The notes: a model not told the origin generated them from the letters alone. Counted from the first letter of the stretch, positions 7,773 to 17,234 are shown. The stretch: 39,987 nucleotides of DNA from Secundilactobacillus similis DSM 23365 = JCM 2765 (GCF_001311075.1 NZ_BBAD01000025.1:1-39987); one strand, 5' to 3'. Numbers and translations: made by a program.

Positions 7773-8681
7773 CTAGTCAGTTGCGCGCTGGGCCGCTTGA
7801 ACTTGGTTAAATTGGCGCATCATCCACTGTTCGTAGGTGGTATGAGCCGGTTGTGATTCCGTCACTTTAACGACGGGCACGTGAGACTTGTAGGCCAGTT
7901 GTAGTAGGTTAGTGGTCATTTTACTGATTTCTTGGCTGTTAACCACGAAGAAGGCGATTTTGTGATTGGTAATGTCAGCCTGCATCTGTTTAATATCCTT
8001 TGGTGATGGATCGGTGTCGTTTTGGACGGCTTGCGCGTAGTGGTTGTTATTTTGATGGTAACCCATTTCGGTTAAGGCGTAGTCGAAAACCGGTTCGCTG
8101 ACGTTGACCCGCGCGCCGTTGCTGTTCGCTTTTAATTGCGCAACCTTGCGTTGTAGTGGCGTTAATGAGTTAATGTACCGCTTAGCATTTGCGGCAAAGT
8201 AAGCTTTATTTTGAGGCTGTAAGGTCGAGAATTTTTTGACCAAATAACGGGCTAACTTCGGCATGGTTTTCATATCGTACCAGACGTGTTCATTATCGCC
8301 ATCGTTTTTGTGCATTACATTGCCACTCACGTTGACGGTCGCAGCTTGGGTATCCTGCGTCAACCGTGTCATCCAAGAATCGTAGCCTAGACCGTTGTAA
8401 ATAACGACGTCAGCATCGCTTACCGTTTTAGCGGTTTGCGTCGTCGCCTCGAATTCGTGAGGTTCCATGCTGGGTTTATCAATAATTGAAGTGACGGTCC
8501 CCTTATCGCCAAGGACTGCTTTGGCAGCCTCACCGTAAAAATCGAGTGAGCTAACAACGCGAATCGACTGTGGATGAGTCCGCTTGGCTTGGGTGTTTGG
8601 GGTACAGCCAGAGAGTGCCAAAAGGCTGAAGCTAATGGCAATTAAGGTAATCAATGGCAAAATCTGGCGTTTAAACAGCAT
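7773..8681 (-). CDS. Metal ABC transporter substrate-binding lipoprotein (Zn/Mn family)
   Basis: This 302-residue lipoprotein has a signal peptide and lipobox LSGC (Cys26). It belongs to the cluster A-I metal-binding receptors. Visible ligands are His75 (MEPHEF), His132 (NEHVWYD) and a likely Glu196 (VSEPVFDYAL). A Glu at the third position is more typical of Mn receptors such as PsaA, whereas Zn receptors usually carry His, so the metal is uncertain. No permease or ATPase gene is adjacent, so it must work with a transporter encoded elsewhere. The Zur-like palindrome just upstream predicts repression by a Fur-family metalloregulator. Confidence 0.85.
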   Translation of the reverse strand: MLFKRQILPLITLIAISFSLLALSGCTPNTQAKRTHPQSIRVVSSLDFYGEAAKAVLGDKGTVTSIIDKPSMEPHEFEATTQTAKTVSDADVVIYNGLGYDSWMTRLTQDTQAATVNVSGNVMHKNDGDNEHVWYDMKTMPKLARYLVKKFSTLQPQNKAYFAANAKRYINSLTPLQRKVAQLKANSNGARVNVSEPVFDYALTEMGYHQNNNHYAQAVQNDTDPSPKDIKQMQADITNHKIAFFVVNSQEISKMTTNLLQLAYKSHVPVVKVTESQPAHTTYEQWMMRQFNQVQAAQRATD

Positions 8682-8705
8682 GATGATGACAGCCTCCTGA
8701 AATGT

Positions 8706-8727
8706 AAAAAGTAATAGTTACTCTTTT
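8706..8727. promoter_or_regulatory. Zur/Fur-family-like operator
   Basis: The core GTAATAGTTAC (8711-8721) is flanked by AAAAA and TCTTTT, giving near-perfect dyad symmetry. It is one base from the B. subtilis Zur core GTAATNATTAC and lies 25 nt upstream of the metal-binding lipoprotein gene. Confidence 0.55.
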
Positions 8728-8872
8728 AAGAATAGCATAGGTTGGCGGGTGGCGGAAGAATTTGCGTTAAGAAGTTCTAGAATCGCAAAAAAATGTCAAT
8801 TAGAGTAGTAACGTTCTCATTTAAATGTAATGATTTAGACGGCCTATTCCATTCGTGATATAAAAAATCTAT

Positions 8873-8941
8873 CATGCTGAGCTACTGGTATAACAACGTT
8901 TATCATGGTGCAACCCCCGTTGCTTATACGATTTCAGCATG
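8873..8941. other. Intergenic hairpin of unknown role
   Basis: CATGCTGA (8873-8880) pairs with TCAGCATG (8934-8941), and GTATAA-CAACG pairs with CGTTG-c-TTATAC inside it, around a 20-nt loop. On the minus strand the stem is followed by ATAGATTTTTTATA, so it could terminate minus-strand transcription, but no minus-strand gene lies upstream of it. Confidence 0.4.
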
Positions 8942-8945
8942 TCCG

Positions 8946-8974
8946 TTGACAATTAAACGTCAGCGGTCTAACAT
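8946..8974 (+). promoter_or_regulatory. Promoter of the Met T-box ABC operon
   Basis: TTGACA (8946-8951), 17 bp, TAACAT (8969-8974). It is the best-spaced promoter ahead of the T-box leader. Confidence 0.6.
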
Positions 8975-8980
8975 ACAGGG

Positions 8981-9266
8981 TAATCAATTTAATCGTATTT
9001 TAATACTTGGTGTTGACGGGAAGAGTACCTGTTGCGGTTGATTTACAGAAAGTCCGGCTGTTGCGAACGGATAATCAACGAACGGGGAAGATGAGCCCAG
9101 AACCTGCTTAGTGGTGAAAGCTGCTAGGCCGCAAGGATGCGTTACCATCCCTAACTTGAACACGAGTTGTTGAGGCCTAGGCGAGCTAGGCGAAAAAGGG
9201 TGGTACCACGGTGAAGCGTCCCTTTATCTATCTTGAGCAGAGATGGGTAAAGGGGCGTTTTTTTGC
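8981..9266 (+). ncRNA. T-box leader, specifier AUG (methionine)
   Basis: The T-box core is AAAGGGTGGTACCACGG (9196-9212). Stem I carries the AGTA/GAA loop-E motif, and the specifier loop reads GAAG-AUG-A (AUG at 9091-9093). A terminator stem (9215-9258) with seven Ts follows; the T-box sequence can instead form the antiterminator when uncharged tRNA-Met binds. The AUG reading fits the downstream amino-acid importer and methyltransferase-like gene. Confidence 0.88.
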
Positions 9267-9305
9267 GATTAAAACTGAGTTAACGATGGAAATGGAGGGT
9301 TACAC

Positions 9306-10093
9306 ATGATTGAAGTTCGAAATATCCACAAAGCGTTTGGTGAAAAAACCGTTTTGAACGGCATTGACTTGAGCGCGGATGCTGGCCAAGCGGTTACGTT
9401 GATCGGTCCTAGTGGGACTGGGAAAACCACGTTGTTGCGATGCATCAATCTGTTGGACGCACCAGCGGAAGGCAGTATCGAAATCGATGGCGTGAAGGTC
9501 ACCGCAACTGACGTTAACAAGAAAAATGCGTTGGCGTTACGGCGCAAAACGGCGATGGTGTTCCAACAATACAACCTGTTCCGGAACCAAACGGTGTTGC
9601 AAAACGTCATCCAGCCACAGGTGTTAGTGAAGAAGACGGATAAGAAGTTGGCAGAACAGCGGGCCTTCACCTTCCTTGAACAGGTCGGGGTGCAGGACTT
9701 AGCCAAGGCTTATCCAAGTCAACTCTCAGGTGGTCAGCAACAACGGGTCAGCATCGCGCGGGCTTGGCACTTGATCCAAAGGTGATTTTGTTTGATGAAC
9801 CAACGAGTGCCCTTGACCCTGAGCTTTCCCGAGAAGTGCTGAACTCGATTCGTAAGGTGAAGGAAGCGGGCATCGCGATTATCTTGGCCACCCACGAAAT
9901 GCAGTTTGCCGAAGAGATTTCTGATGAAGTCATCTTTATGGAAAATGGTCAAATCGTTGAAAGTGGTTCATCGCATGAAATTTTCCATCAAGCACAAAGC
10001 GAGCGGACCAAAGCATTCTTAAGCAATTATTCAACTCATCAGCAACAAGTAAGTGCACAAATTACAAATATTAATCAATATAAGGCGGTATAG
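9306..10093 (+). CDS. Polar amino-acid ABC transporter ATP-binding protein (frameshifted in this sequence)
   Basis: This is the ATPase of an amino-acid importer. Walker A is GPSGTGKTT, the Q-loop VFQQYN, the signature LSGGQQQR and Walker B VILFDEPTSALD, with the H-loop in LATHEMQFA. The frame breaks near 9763: GCTTGGCACTT should read GCTTTGGCACTT (Ala-Leu-Ala-Leu), so one T is missing. With it restored the gene is 262 codons, normal for the family. As written the product stops just after the signature motif. It is the first gene of the T-box operon and ends 4 nt before the receptor gene. Confidence 0.9.
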
Positions 10094-10097
10094 GCAT

Positions 10098-10925
10098 ATG
10101 ACAAAGAAATGGCGTTCATTATCAATTGTATTAACTTTAGTTCTCGCGGTATTTTTAACGGCTTGTGGTAAATCATCTTCAAGCAGCAATAAGAAGACCT
10201 ACCAAGTTGCAGTTTCGACAGCAAGCAAGCCCCTCAGTTACGAACAAAACGGTAAGTTAACTGGTTACGAAGTCGACGTTATCAACGCCGTTCAAAAGAA
10301 GTTGGGCAACGTTAACTTTAAGCTCAACGCGGTCGATCAAACGGCTGAACTCGTTGGCTTGGATTCTAAGAAGTACGACTTTGCAGCAAACGGCTTTTAC
10401 AGCAACCCAGAACGGGTCAAGAAGTACCATGTTGGCGCTGAAAACGATGCATTGAGCCTCGTTAAGGTTTATAGCAACAAGAAGAACGTTAAGAAAACCA
10501 TCAAGAACTTGGGTGATTTGAAGGGCCTAAACATTGCGCCAGTTAACCCAGATGGTGGGATGTATAACCTGTTGACCACTTGGAACAAGCAACACCCTAA
10601 CCAAAAGGTCAACATCAAGACGAGTGATTCATTCCCAACGCAACAATTATTGAAAGATGTTAACAATGGTAAGTACGACGTGATGATTGATCCATCTAAC
10701 TTAGGCGAAGCCGACATTATCAAGGGCTTGAAGTTGACCAACGTTGCCACCTCAGAACCAGTTCGGGCCTTCCCAACTTACTTCCTGTTCACCAAGAAGA
10801 ACGCCGCACTTGCTAAGCGCGTTGACAAAGCTTTGAAGGCATTGAAGAAGGACGGCACGTTGACCAAGTTATCGAAGAAGTACTTTGGTGAAGATGTGTT
10901 CAAATACCAAGTGAAGGAAAAGTAG
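10098..10925 (+). CDS. Amino-acid ABC transporter substrate-binding lipoprotein (SBP_bac_3)
   Basis: This 275-residue extracellular receptor has a signal peptide and the lipobox LTACG, followed by a Ser-rich linker. The family 3 fold is visible in PLSYEQNGKLTGYEVDVINAV and YDFAANGFYSNPERVKKYHV. The start is the ATG at 10098, with AAGGCGG upstream; the frame is open further up into the ATPase gene. It is in an operon with the ATPase and two permeases. The Met T-box suggests methionine or a methylated sulphur compound as ligand, though the fold is that of glutamine/cystine-type receptors. Confidence 0.9.
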   Translation: MTKKWRSLSIVLTLVLAVFLTACGKSSSSSNKKTYQVAVSTASKPLSYEQNGKLTGYEVDVINAVQKKLGNVNFKLNAVDQTAELVGLDSKKYDFAANGFYSNPERVKKYHVGAENDALSLVKVYSNKKNVKKTIKNLGDLKGLNIAPVNPDGGMYNLLTTWNKQHPNQKVNIKTSDSFPTQQLLKDVNNGKYDVMIDPSNLGEADIIKGLKLTNVATSEPVRAFPTYFLFTKKNAALAKRVDKALKALKKDGTLTKLSKKYFGEDVFKYQVKEK

Positions 10926-10940
10926 TCAGGAGGAACTAGC

Positions 10941-11651
10941 ATGAGCGTAAATGGCATTATTGGCTTATTTAAACAACTCGCAACGGGGGTTCCAGTTACG
11001 CTATCATTTATCGTTGTTGCCTGGATCTTAGGATTTTTGTTGGCAACGTTGGTGACGGCAGGGAGACTGAGTCGTCATAAGTGGTTGCGGTATCTATTGA
11101 ACGTGTACGTTTCGTTTGTCAGAAGCGTTCCCGTGGTGTTGCAGTTATTCATTGTTTACTACGGGGTGCCATTACTGGTTTTGACGGTGACGGGCATCGA
11201 TATGACAGCAGTGAATAAAATGGTCTTTTGTGTCATTGCGTTCGTTGTGTACTATGGCGCCTACCTCTCCGAAATCTTACGACCAGCTTACCGTTCAATT
11301 TCGGTTGATCAACACGAAGCAGCTTACGCATCCGGATATACCAAGTGGCAAACCAACGTTCACGTGGTGATTCCGCAAATGCTGTCGGTTGCGCTACCTG
11401 GTCTGGGTAACGAAGTCATTAACCTCGTTCATCAATCATCACTGTTATTCGTGTTAGGCACGGTTGATTTGATGGGACAGGCAGACACGATTGTTTCAAC
11501 GGATTACACCGCCTCGCCAGTCCTGACTTACTTCTGTGCGGGCGTCATCTACTGGGTCATTACGGTTATCTTAACGACGATCGTTCACGCTGTTGAGCGG
11601 CGAACGGATCGTTATAAAATTGGCGATACAAGGGAGGGACGGTTGTCATGA
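10941..11651 (+). CDS. Amino-acid ABC transporter permease (HisMQ type)
   Basis: This 236-residue membrane protein has about five helices. The EAA-loop region reads QHEAAYASGYTKWQTNVHVVIPQ, which docks with the ATPase. AGGAGG lies 8 nt before the ATG. Its stop overlaps the next permease start by 4 bp (ATGA), so the two are translationally coupled and probably form the heterodimeric channel. Confidence 0.9.
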   Translation: MSVNGIIGLFKQLATGVPVTLSFIVVAWILGFLLATLVTAGRLSRHKWLRYLLNVYVSFVRSVPVVLQLFIVYYGVPLLVLTVTGIDMTAVNKMVFCVIAFVVYYGAYLSEILRPAYRSISVDQHEAAYASGYTKWQTNVHVVIPQMLSVALPGLGNEVINLVHQSSLLFVLGTVDLMGQADTIVSTDYTASPVLTYFCAGVIYWVITVILTTIVHAVERRTDRYKIGDTREGRLS

Positions 11652-12352
11652 ATACGAGTATTTTAGCCACTGATTTTTGGGCGATTTGGACGGTCGTTCC
11701 GCAGACGTTAGCGCTGAGTGTGTTGATTTTAATTCTAGGCGTCATCATTGGGACGATCTTGTGGCAGTTACATGACTCACGTTTTGGCATTGTTCGCGGC
11801 ATTTACCGCGTGTACACCTCCTACTTCCGGGGGATGCCATTACTGATTCATTTGTTGCTGACCTACTACGCTTTACCAGTTGTTGTGAAAGTGTTCAGTG
11901 ATCAGTTTCACTGGGGCATCGATACGCAACACATCAGCTCAATGTACGCGATCATTGTGAGTTATACGCTCTACTCAGCCAGTTTTTTGGCCGAAATCGT
12001 GCGCGGGTCGTTTAAGTCAGTGGGTTCTGATCAACTAGAGGCTGCCCAAGCCCTTGGTTACAGCCACACGCAACAGTTTACGGCCGTTTGGTTACCCCAA
12101 GCACTCACCGAAGCTGTTCCGAAGATTTTGAACTACTACACGTTACTGATTCGGCAACTTTCCCTTGCTTTTTTGGTTTCCTTCGTTGATATCTTCGCGA
12201 AATCCAAGTTGCAATCATCCCTTAACGCTCATTACATTGAATCATTTGTGGCCGCAGCCATCGTCTACTGGATCCTGTGTGTCATTCTCACCTTTATTTT
12301 TTCAAAATACGAAACGTACTTACGCCGATATGAAAGGGGCACTGCTCTATGA
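11648..12352 (+). CDS. Amino-acid ABC transporter permease, second subunit (HisMQ type)
   Basis: This 234-residue membrane protein has the EAA loop SDQLEAAQALGYSHTQQF. It overlaps the preceding permease and the following UroD-like gene by ATGA at both ends, so all three are tightly coupled. With the ATPase and receptor it completes a polar amino-acid importer. Confidence 0.9.
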   Translation: MNTSILATDFWAIWTVVPQTLALSVLILILGVIIGTILWQLHDSRFGIVRGIYRVYTSYFRGMPLLIHLLLTYYALPVVVKVFSDQFHWGIDTQHISSMYAIIVSYTLYSASFLAEIVRGSFKSVGSDQLEAAQALGYSHTQQFTAVWLPQALTEAVPKILNYYTLLIRQLSLAFLVSFVDIFAKSKLQSSLNAHYIESFVAAAIVYWILCVILTFIFSKYETYLRRYERGTAL

Positions 12353-13392
12353 ACCACGTTGAACGCATCAAAGCAACTTTGAAAGGCCAACCCGTTGACC
12401 GGGTCGCCGTTAACCTATGGGTCCACATGCCCGAATACGACCAAAGTCCCAGACTATTGGCACGCAAACAAGTTGAATACGCTAAGAAGTATGATTTTGA
12501 CTTCATCAAATTAATGCCATTTGGCCTCTACGGGGTTGAAGATTACGGGGCTGAAGTAACTTACTTCGCCCAACGGGACCATCCCGCAATCTTAAATCGT
12601 CCCGGTATCTTAAACTACAAGGACTGGGAACGCATCGAACCATTACCAGGCCGTTACGGCACCTATGGTAAGCAAGTTGAGTTGGCTCAGTATGTTGGCG
12701 AATTATCAAAAGGCCAATTTCCATTTATCCAGACCATCTTTAACCCACTCACCACGGCGCTGAAGTTAGCCGGTAACCGGTTGATCTTAGACATTAAAGA
12801 ACACCCAGAAAGTGTTAAGCAGGCGCTTCAAGCGTTAGCTGAAACCACGATCAACTTCGTGAACGAAAACATTAACGCCGGTGTTGATGGCTTCTTCTAC
12901 GCCACCCAAACGGCAACTTCAAACTTCTTTACGCGTGAGGAATACTTAGAGTTCGGTCGACCATTTGACTTAGAAGTGTTAGATGCATTTAAGGATAAGA
13001 CCTGGTTCAACGTGGCACATATCCATGGTGATAACACCTATTTTGATTTAATTGAAGACTACCCGGTTCAAGCGCTTAACTGGCACGATCGGTCAGTGAG
13101 TCCAACGCTGGCAGAAGCCCGCAAGTTAACCGATAAAGTGTTGATCGGTGGCTTACACGAATTGCCTTACTATAATGAAGCTGGCAAAGTTGAAAAGCCA
13201 AGCATCTTAGTTACCGGTAGTCCAGAAGCTGTTGAAAACCACGTTCATGAAGCTATTGATGAAGTTAACGGCCATGGGTTGATCATCGGCCCGGGGTGTG
13301 TGGCAAGTCAGTTGGTGCCAGAGCAGAACATTTATGCGTTGCGGTCGGCGGTTAACTTTGATAGTGGCCGGTTGGCGGCGGAGGGAAGATAA
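12349..13392 (+). CDS. UroD-family protein, probable methyltransferase
   Basis: This 347-residue protein has the uroporphyrinogen-decarboxylase fold: an N-terminal LKGQPVDRVAVNLWVH, a central segment with HIHGDNTYFDLI, a NWHDRS motif, and a C-terminal GLIIGPGCVASQL. Many UroD relatives outside heme synthesis are methyltransferases (MtaA/CmuA type), related in fold to MetE. No heme genes are nearby, and it is the last gene of a Met T-box transporter operon, coupled by a 4-bp overlap. I therefore infer a role in using or demethylating a methylated sulphur substrate brought in by the transporter. True heme biosynthesis is unlikely from context. Confidence 0.8.
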   Translation: MNHVERIKATLKGQPVDRVAVNLWVHMPEYDQSPRLLARKQVEYAKKYDFDFIKLMPFGLYGVEDYGAEVTYFAQRDHPAILNRPGILNYKDWERIEPLPGRYGTYGKQVELAQYVGELSKGQFPFIQTIFNPLTTALKLAGNRLILDIKEHPESVKQALQALAETTINFVNENINAGVDGFFYATQTATSNFFTREEYLEFGRPFDLEVLDAFKDKTWFNVAHIHGDNTYFDLIEDYPVQALNWHDRSVSPTLAEARKLTDKVLIGGLHELPYYNEAGKVEKPSILVTGSPEAVENHVHEAIDEVNGHGLIIGPGCVASQLVPEQNIYALRSAVNFDSGRLAAEGR

Positions 13393-13451
13393 GCGAGTTT
13401 TATCGAACGCTGGCTTAATTTCCCTTTAAATATCCGAGAAATAGTCATGAA

Positions 13452-13497
13452 AATGACGTCATTACTTTCAATCTGAAAGTGGTGGCGTTATTTTTTT
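13452..13497 (+). terminator. Terminator of the Met T-box ABC operon
   Basis: A 15-bp stem around ATC (ACGTCATTACTTTCA against TGAAAGTGGTGGCGT, with three G-U pairs on the plus strand) is followed by TTATTTTTTT. Confidence 0.8.
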
Positions 13498-13549
13498 GTT
13501 GCGATAATTTCCCGGGAAATCGGGTACGGTTTAACGATGTTAAATCTAC

Positions 13550-13567
13550 GTTGCACACTCCTGCAAC
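13550..13567. promoter_or_regulatory. Palindrome upstream of the XRE regulator
   Basis: GTTGCA-6-TGCAAC is a perfect 6-bp inverted repeat about 80 bp upstream of the regulator start. It may be an autoregulatory site. No strong promoter is evident. Confidence 0.35.
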
Positions 13568-13648
13568 ACCCTAATTGCTCGACACAACACCCCCAACTCA
13601 GGTAAGCTAAACACATCAAAAGCACACAGGAGAGCAGGGGAGACAACC

Positions 13649-14416
13649 ATGACATTAACCTTCGGCAAACAACTACAAACGCAGCGGCAAGCACTAAGCC
13701 TGACACAACAAGACCTAGCAGAACGCCTACACGTGACGCGACAAACAGTGTCACGATGGGAGACGGAAACGTCCTATCCCAACTTGGATGTTTTAGTTGA
13801 GTTAAGCACAGTGTTGAATCTATCATTAGACGACCTGTTAAAGGCGGATCAATCTAAAGTGGTCGCCGATATTAGTCAAGATGTGCGGTTAAAGCGTCGC
13901 TATCGGCGGTGGTTATTTGGGTTAGGTGGCGTGATTTTGATCCTCATTATTGGATTGGGGATCCTCAGTTGGGGCCGGTATACTCAGAACGAATTGATTG
14001 ATCGCTTTAACCCGTTTTTGCCAACGGTGCGCGGTTATGCTGTTGTGCCGGCAAAGACCCCAACTAAGATCGAAACGGAGACGGTGACGCTTCAAAATGG
14101 TCGTCACAAACAGGAACGGGTTAAAACGCCACAGCCAGTTAAAGCGTTTGTTACGGATAATGCTTTTGGCGAGGGTCAGTGGTTAACCTTTCGTGTTGGC
14201 ATGATTCCCAAGAAGGGCATGAACTACGCATACGTGCAACATAAAGGAAGTTACGTGAGCCGGGCACGGTTGTTAACGGCGTCGGACCTACCCAAATTAA
14301 TGCGCAGTGTTATTGGGAAGACCTACTTTCCGTTTGATCAGCATAGGGAACCCACACATGGACCGTTGAATCCGTTTAGTGCAGTGACCAGTGAAACGAT
14401 GGTTGCAACGGATTAA
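13649..14416 (+). CDS. Membrane-anchored XRE-family regulator
   Basis: This 255-residue protein has an N-terminal helix-turn-helix (residues 1 to about 62; LSLTQQDLAERLHVTRQTVSRW), a basic linker, one membrane helix (about 87-107), and an extracytoplasmic C-terminal domain of about 145 residues with no family I recognise. The topology suggests a one-component sensor that binds DNA on the inside and monitors something outside. GGGGAG precedes the ATG. It is monocistronic, ending at the bidirectional terminator 14438-14485. Confidence 0.85.
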   Translation: MTLTFGKQLQTQRQALSLTQQDLAERLHVTRQTVSRWETETSYPNLDVLVELSTVLNLSLDDLLKADQSKVVADISQDVRLKRRYRRWLFGLGGVILILIIGLGILSWGRYTQNELIDRFNPFLPTVRGYAVVPAKTPTKIETETVTLQNGRHKQERVKTPQPVKAFVTDNAFGEGQWLTFRVGMIPKKGMNYAYVQHKGSYVSRARLLTASDLPKLMRSVIGKTYFPFDQHREPTHGPLNPFSAVTSETMVATD

Positions 14417-14437
14417 GGACGACTACTCAGGGAACGA

Positions 14438-14485
14438 TAAAGCGCACCACAGACGCCATGAATCAGGCATCTGTGGTGCGCTTTA
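14438..14485. terminator. Bidirectional terminator between the XRE regulator and tal
   Basis: A nearly perfect 20-bp stem (TAAAGCGCACCACAGA-c-GCC and its complement) with A and T runs on either side serves the converging regulator and transaldolase genes. Confidence 0.85.
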
Positions 14486-14513
14486 ATTAGGGGTTGAAGT
14501 TAGTCTAAAATGT

Positions 14514-15221
14514 TCAACCAGTGGCTTTAATATCAGCTTCAAAGCCCTTAACAGTGTTCATCGTGACTTCGTCGCCAGTTTGACCAAACTTAGAGACTAA
14601 CTTAGCGATAATGGTCGGTGGAACGGTGATAATGTCCACGCCCTCTTGTTCGGCCTGGATGATATTGTAAATTTCCCGGGTACTTGCCCAGAGGAGTTCA
14701 ACTTCGTCGCGACCAGCGGTTAATTTAACGCTCTCACGGACGAATGACATTGGGTCAGCACCGGTATCAGCAACCCGGCCCACGAAGATCGACACGATAC
14801 TTGGGGTACCGGGGGCGATAGCAGCAACACTTTCCTTCACCTGGTCAACGGTGGCAATCGCCGTGATGTTGACTTGGATGCCAGCGGCGGTTAAATCGCT
14901 GATCAGGCCAGCAGTTGATTTGCCGTCAGTTGTGCGGATCGGTACCTTCACGTAAACGTTAGGGCCGAGGTCGTGCAACAACTTGGCTTCTTTAGCCATG
15001 GTGTCGAAGTCGTTACTGAAAACTTCGAAAGAGATCGATTCGTCAGGGAAGGTTGCGACAGCCTTCTTAGCGAATTCGAGGTAGTTCGTCACGCCAGCCT
15101 TCTTTAACAGGCTAGGGTTAGTGGTAAAGCCGGTGACAAATGCATTTTGGTTGATGGCCTGCATATCTTTTAAATCAGCACCATCGGAGTAGATCTTAGT
15201 TTTGAACGTTGGAGTAGCCAA
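14514..15221 (-). CDS. tal: Transaldolase (TalC/FSA family)
   Basis: This 235-residue enzyme moves a dihydroxyacetone unit between sugar phosphates in the pentose phosphate pathway. The Schiff-base lysine is Lys92 in NVYVKVPI. Other family blocks are TTNPSLL, INITAIATVDQ (here VNITAIATVDQ) and SIFVGRVADTG. The length places it in the short TalC/fructose-6-phosphate aldolase group rather than the 310-residue transaldolases. The start is TTG at 15221 with GAGGTG upstream; no ATG fits. It lies 26 nt after transketolase, so the two form an operon. Confidence 0.92.
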   Translation of the reverse strand: MATPTFKTKIYSDGADLKDMQAINQNAFVTGFTTNPSLLKKAGVTNYLEFAKKAVATFPDESISFEVFSNDFDTMAKEAKLLHDLGPNVYVKVPIRTTDGKSTAGLISDLTAAGIQVNITAIATVDQVKESVAAIAPGTPSIVSIFVGRVADTGADPMSFVRESVKLTAGRDEVELLWASTREIYNIIQAEQEGVDIITVPPTIIAKLVSKFGQTGDEVTMNTVKGFEADIKATG

Positions 15222-15247
15222 TGTTAATTCACCTCATCAAGTTTAGT

Positions 15248-17234
15248 TTATAAATCCAAGTAAGCATCCCGAACGGCGTCGGCGGTAATGCCGAACTGTT
15301 CATGATTTGGTCTGGGTTGCCAGACTCGCCGTAACGGTTGTTGATCCCGATGGCCTTGCCATCCAAACCAACGTAGCGTTCCCAGCCAAAGGTCGTACCC
15401 ATTTCGATGGAGACCCGCTTGGTGACGCTGGCAGGTAAGACCTGTTCGCGGTACTCGGCTGGTTGTGAATCGAAGAGTTCGAAACATGGGAGGGAAACAA
15501 CGGAAACGTCGTGGCCAGCCTCACGGAGCTTGGCTTGGGCGTCCATTGCGGCCTTCACTTCGGAACCAGTGGCAATCAAGATGCCTTCTGGTTTGTCAGC
15601 GTGGGCTGGCGATAAGACGTAGCCGCCGCGGCAAACGCCTTCGTCAGCTAAGTTTTCGGTTTCTGGTAAGGTTGGTAGGTTTTGACGAGTCAGCACTAAC
15701 AGGGTTGGTGTATGGGCTGAAGCCAGAGCTGCCTTCCAAGCCGCCGTTGTTTCGTTGATGTCAGCTGGCCGGATCACGTTAATGTTTGGCATTGCCCGGA
15801 AGCCCATCAGTTGTTCGATTGGTTCGTGGGTTGGGCCATCTTCACCAACTGCGACAGAGTCGTGAGTGAAGATGTAGGTTGCGGGGATCTTTTGGATCGC
15901 CGCTAACCGAATCGCTGCCCGCATGTAATCGGAGAAGACGAAGAAGGTGCTACCAAATGCATGGATGCCACCGTGTAAGATCATGCCGTTAACGGCAGCG
16001 GCTTCGGCGAATTCACGCACCCCAAACCAGATGTTTTTACCCAGTGGGTTGTCGGCTTCGTATGCGTCAGCAGCCTTAACGTTGGTCTTGTTTGAGGCAA
16101 ACAAGTCCGCTGAACCGCCCCAGAAACTAGGGAGTTGTTCAGAGAGGGCTTGAATGACCCGTTGGCTGGTGTTACGGCCAGATTCGGATTCACCCACGTG
16201 ACTGACGGGTAAGTCGAGTTCGGCGTGAACGGGTTTGAAGCCGGTTAAGAATTTATCAGCCAGTTCAGGGAATTGAACGGCGTAAGCTTCAAACAAGGCG
16301 TTCCACTTTTCTTCAGTCGCGATGCCACGGGCCCGAACGTTTTCGTCAAAGCCGTCTTGGACGTCTGAAGGAATCTCGAATGGATCGTAGTCCCAGTGCA
16401 GGTTTTCGCGGGCGTACGACATGTGAGCGGAGCCAAGTGGTTTCCCGTGAACGGCGTTGGTCCCAGCATCTGGGGCACCGTAGCCGATCACCGTCTTGAT
16501 ATCGATCAAGGTTGGTTGGTCGGTATGTTGCTTAGCGTATTCGATAGCGGCGCTGATTTCAGCCACATCGTTACCGTCAGCCACGTGCAATACTTGCCAG
16601 TCGTAAGCTTCGAACCGCTTGGTGATGTCTTCGGTAAAGGCCATATCGGTTGGGCCATCCAACGACACGCTGTTGTCATCGTATAAGACGATCAACTTAC
16701 CAAGCTTCAAGTGCCCAGCAAGACTAGCAGCTTCGTGCGAAATGCCTTCCATCAGGTCACCATCACCGGCTAACGCGTAGGTGTAGTGATCCATAATGTT
16801 GAAGCCAGGTTGGTTGTATTGAGCAGCTAAATGGTTTTCAGCCATTGCCATCCCGACAGCATCCCAAAGCCTTGACCAAGGGGACCAGTCGTTGCTTCAA
16901 CGCCGTCAACCACCCCGTATTCAGGGTGACCAGGGGTTTTACTGCCTAATTGACGGAATTGCTTCAAATCGTCAATGGTCAACTGGAAACCTGACAGGTG
17001 TAACAGGCTGTAAAGCAAAGCGGAACCGTGGCCGGCAGAGAGAATAAAGCGGTCGCGGTTGACCCATTTTTGGTCGGTTGGGTTAATGTTTAAATGTTTA
17101 GTCCATAAAGTATAAGCCATTGGCGCTGCGCCTAATGGGAGACCAGGGTGGCCAGAGTTAGCCTTCTCAATCATATCGACACTTAAGAATCTTAAGGCGT
17201 TGATTGATCTTTGGTCTAGGTTACTATTTTGCAT
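15248..17234 (-). CDS. tkt: Transketolase (two frameshifts in this sequence)
   Basis: This thiamine-diphosphate enzyme of the pentose phosphate pathway is 662 residues once repaired. The N-terminal domain shows [15 protein letters not shown] and GPLGQGFG; the ThDP motif is [13 protein letters not shown] through [11 protein letters not shown]; the Pyr domain shows [14 protein letters not shown] and [18 protein letters not shown]. Two bases are missing. At 16860/16861 ATGCTGTC should be ATGGCTGTC. At 15300/15301 ATGAACAG should be ATGGAACAG, which restores the C-terminus [24 protein letters not shown] precedes the ATG. A consensus promoter lies 24-52 nt upstream, and tal follows. Confidence 0.93.

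Noticed and set aside
9740-9790. Programmed frameshift in the ABC ATPase gene
   Set aside because: There is no slippery heptamer with a downstream structure, and many unrelated genes in the window show the same kind of single-base loss, so an error is simpler.
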